NCBI GenBank assembly: GCA_047638695.1
Contig: JBLINY010000182.1
Span: forward strand, 1 to 6,650
DNA from: JAHECQ01 sp047638695
GTDB taxonomy: Bacteria; Actinomycetota; Acidimicrobiia; Acidimicrobiales; SZUA-35
Reading direction: 5' to 3'
Length of the DNA stretch: 6,650 nt
Part shown: positions 5,488 through 6,650 of the stretch, in pieces
Numbering within the stretch: the first letter of the stretch is position 1
Layout of the letters: every line of letters starts with the position of its first letter
Made by a program: the position numbers and the translations under genes
The notes under the pieces: generated by a model
Told to the model about the DNA's origin: nothing
Seen by the model: only the letters and a program-made list of their open reading frames with translations
The model's database searches: none

Positions 5488-5572
5488 GTCTCGCCAATCG
5501 ATGGAAAAAAATCACGTTTTGCCCTAATACGCCGATCAGAAGAGTGTGAACGAGTCGGAGGCCAGGGGCCTC
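5488..5572 (+). promoter_or_regulatory. Intergenic region with A-tract and possible promoter for the sensor gene
   Basis: This short gap is the most AT-rich stretch in the window: seven A residues at 5505-5511 and CGTTTT at 5515-5520. CCTAATAC at 5523-5530 could serve as a -10 element, with no good -35 partner. GGAGG at 5557-5561 and AGGGG at 5564-5568 are Shine-Dalgarno-like and lie before the ATG at 5573. The change in composition suggests a promoter for the downstream sensor gene and thus a separate transcription unit. Confidence 0.35.
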
Positions 5573-6650
5573 ATGCGCGTGTGGCGGGATCTTCGCCTTG
5601 GCCAAAAGGTCACCCTTATGGTTCTCGCGTCATTTGTGCCGTTGGTGCTCATGGGCGTGCAGGTGGCCAATTTCTCGGGCTCGTTGCTGAAAACTCAGAC
5701 CCTGTCGAACTTGGGTTTAGCCACTCAGGTAGAGGCCGAGCGGGTCGAAAGGCAAGTGAGTTCGGCTGAGCAGGGTCTGGACGACCTCGCAACCTCAACC
5801 GAGCTGAATCAGCTGATTCTCCAGCAAAACGACTCGAACAGCATCGCTCTCAGCAACGACGAACTCGAAACCAAGGTCAAGGACGAACTCGACAAGCTCA
5901 AGGATTCCGGGCTCATTGGCATCGCCATTCGCGTCGCCGGTGGCACGACCCACCAGTCAGGATCGCTTCAGGCTCAGACCGAGCTGACCGCCAACTTGAT
6001 TACGGTCGAGGACGATCTCCTGATCGGAGACGTCTTCTTCGTCGAAGGCCTGCCACGGATGGCCATTATCCGTCATGTCGGCACATCCGGCCTGGGGGCC
6101 ACGATTATCACCGAGTGGAGCTTGCTCGAACTGTTTGGCGAGGGGCTGGATCCGACGAGCTTCGGCGATGGTGCCGAGGTCATGGTGCTTGTGCCTCAAA
6201 TCGACGGTTCTCAGCGCGTCGTCTACTCGTCGGATCCGGGCCGCGTGAATGACGCGACAAGCATTACCGGTAATCCGGTGGTCGGAGCCCCCGTCGTCAT
6301 TGAGACCGATGGGTTCGACGGACGCAGCGTCGTTCAGTCGACGGCGAGGGTGTCCCGCCCGAGTTGGCTCACGGTCATCGAAGCAAACCCAGACACGCTT
6401 TTCACGAAGCTCGACACCATCCGGCTCCTGCAGGTTGCGGTTTTTGTCGGTGCCGGACTGGTCATCATCGCCGTCGTTGCCTTCTCGTTGCGTACCTTCG
6501 TTCTGCGGTTGGGCCGGGTCACTGCTCTGGCTGAGGCCGTGGCTGACGGTGATCTGACCGTGCGAACGGGCGATGACCGGCTCGATGAGTTGGGTCGTCT
6601 GTCGATGGCCTTTGACGACATGGCCGAAGCGCTGGCGCAGGACATTGCCC
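5573..6650 (+). CDS. HAMP-domain membrane sensor protein, N-terminal part, cut by window end
   Basis: An open frame of 359 codons runs off the window edge without a stop. The protein has a short basic N-terminus (MRVWRDLRLGQK), a first TM helix at about 13-32, a large extracytoplasmic region at about 33-283, a second TM helix at about 285-307 (LLQVAVFVGAGLVIIAVVAFSL), and a HAMP domain from about 308 to beyond the end (RVTALAEAVADGDLTVRTG, then DELGRLSMAFDDMAEAL). The extracytoplasmic region begins with a long helix (TQVEAERVERQVSSAEQGLDDLA) and then alternates strands and helices, as in Cache-type sensor domains, but I cannot assign it firmly. The output domain lies outside the window and could be a histidine kinase, cyclase, GGDEF, SpoIIE phosphatase or chemoreceptor. 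The start is ATG 5573; an in-frame GTG at 5546 would add nine residues and is the only alternative, because a TAA at 5525-5527 closes the frame. No link to the hydroxylase genes is shown. Confidence 0.88.
   Translation, partial: MRVWRDLRLGQKVTLMVLASFVPLVLMGVQVANFSGSLLKTQTLSNLGLATQVEAERVERQVSSAEQGLDDLATSTELNQLILQQNDSNSIALSNDELETKVKDELDKLKDSGLIGIAIRVAGGTTHQSGSLQAQTELTANLITVEDDLLIGDVFFVEGLPRMAIIRHVGTSGLGATIITEWSLLELFGEGLDPTSFGDGAEVMVLVPQIDGSQRVVYSSDPGRVNDATSITGNPVVGAPVVIETDGFDGRSVVQSTARVSRPSWLTVIEANPDTLFTKLDTIRLLQVAVFVGAGLVIIAVVAFSLRTFVLRLGRVTALAEAVADGDLTVRTGDDRLDELGRLSMAFDDMAEALAQDIA

Noticed and set aside
5474..5511. Inverted repeat TCCATCG/CGATGGA followed by an A-run as an intrinsic terminator
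   Set aside because: The arms are only 7 bp with an 18-nt spacer, and the run is A on the plus strand, the wrong base for a plus-strand terminator.
1..6650. Mobile elements, CRISPR arrays, tRNA, rRNA or riboswitches
   Set aside because: No transposase or integrase frames, no regularly spaced repeats, and no recognisable structured RNA were seen; intergenic gaps are all under 250 bp.

Overview
The window looks like chromosomal DNA from a high-GC actinobacterium. Four things point that way: an enolase gene coupled to a FtsB/DivIC-type gene; an OmpA-domain protein with an N-terminal membrane anchor, a BON-like domain and an Ala-Pro-Thr-Thr linker (the layout of mycobacterial OmpATb/ArfA); high-GC codon use with several GTG starts; and a probable leaderless start. 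A marine or soil Acidimicrobiia-type organism is my best guess, from protein style only.

Layout: (1) 64-1652, plus strand: eno and a small divisome gene overlapping it by ATGA. (2) 1653-1734: a short convergent intergenic region with a GC-rich hairpin and a tandem 16-bp repeat. (3) 1735-2745, minus strand: the membrane-anchored BON/OmpA peptidoglycan-binding protein. (4) 2746-2973: a divergent regulatory region, possibly with a tiny Cys-rich ORF. (5) 2974-4259, plus strand: small (2x[2Fe-2S]) and medium (FAD) subunits of a molybdenum hydroxylase of the CO dehydrogenase/xanthine dehydrogenase family, overlapping by GTGA. (6) 4373-5487: two XdhC/CoxI-type maturation genes, also overlapping by GTGA: a short N-terminal-domain-only protein, then a longer one carrying the Rossmann domain. 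(7) 5573 to the window end: the N-terminal part of a two-TM sensor protein with a HAMP domain, cut by the window edge.

The genes at 2974-5487 form a molybdenum-hydroxylase module. The small subunit carries electrons from a molybdenum site to the FAD subunit, and the XdhC-type proteins usually load or sulfurate the molybdenum cofactor. The catalytic large subunit (CoxL/XdhB-like) is not in its usual place beside these subunits and is nowhere in the window, which is the main biological oddity. I saw no mobile element, CRISPR array, tRNA or rRNA, and no strong sign of a wholly undescribed system. The best leads are the large-subunit-less cluster, the divided XdhC pair with an altered Rossmann glycine motif, and several structured short sequences.
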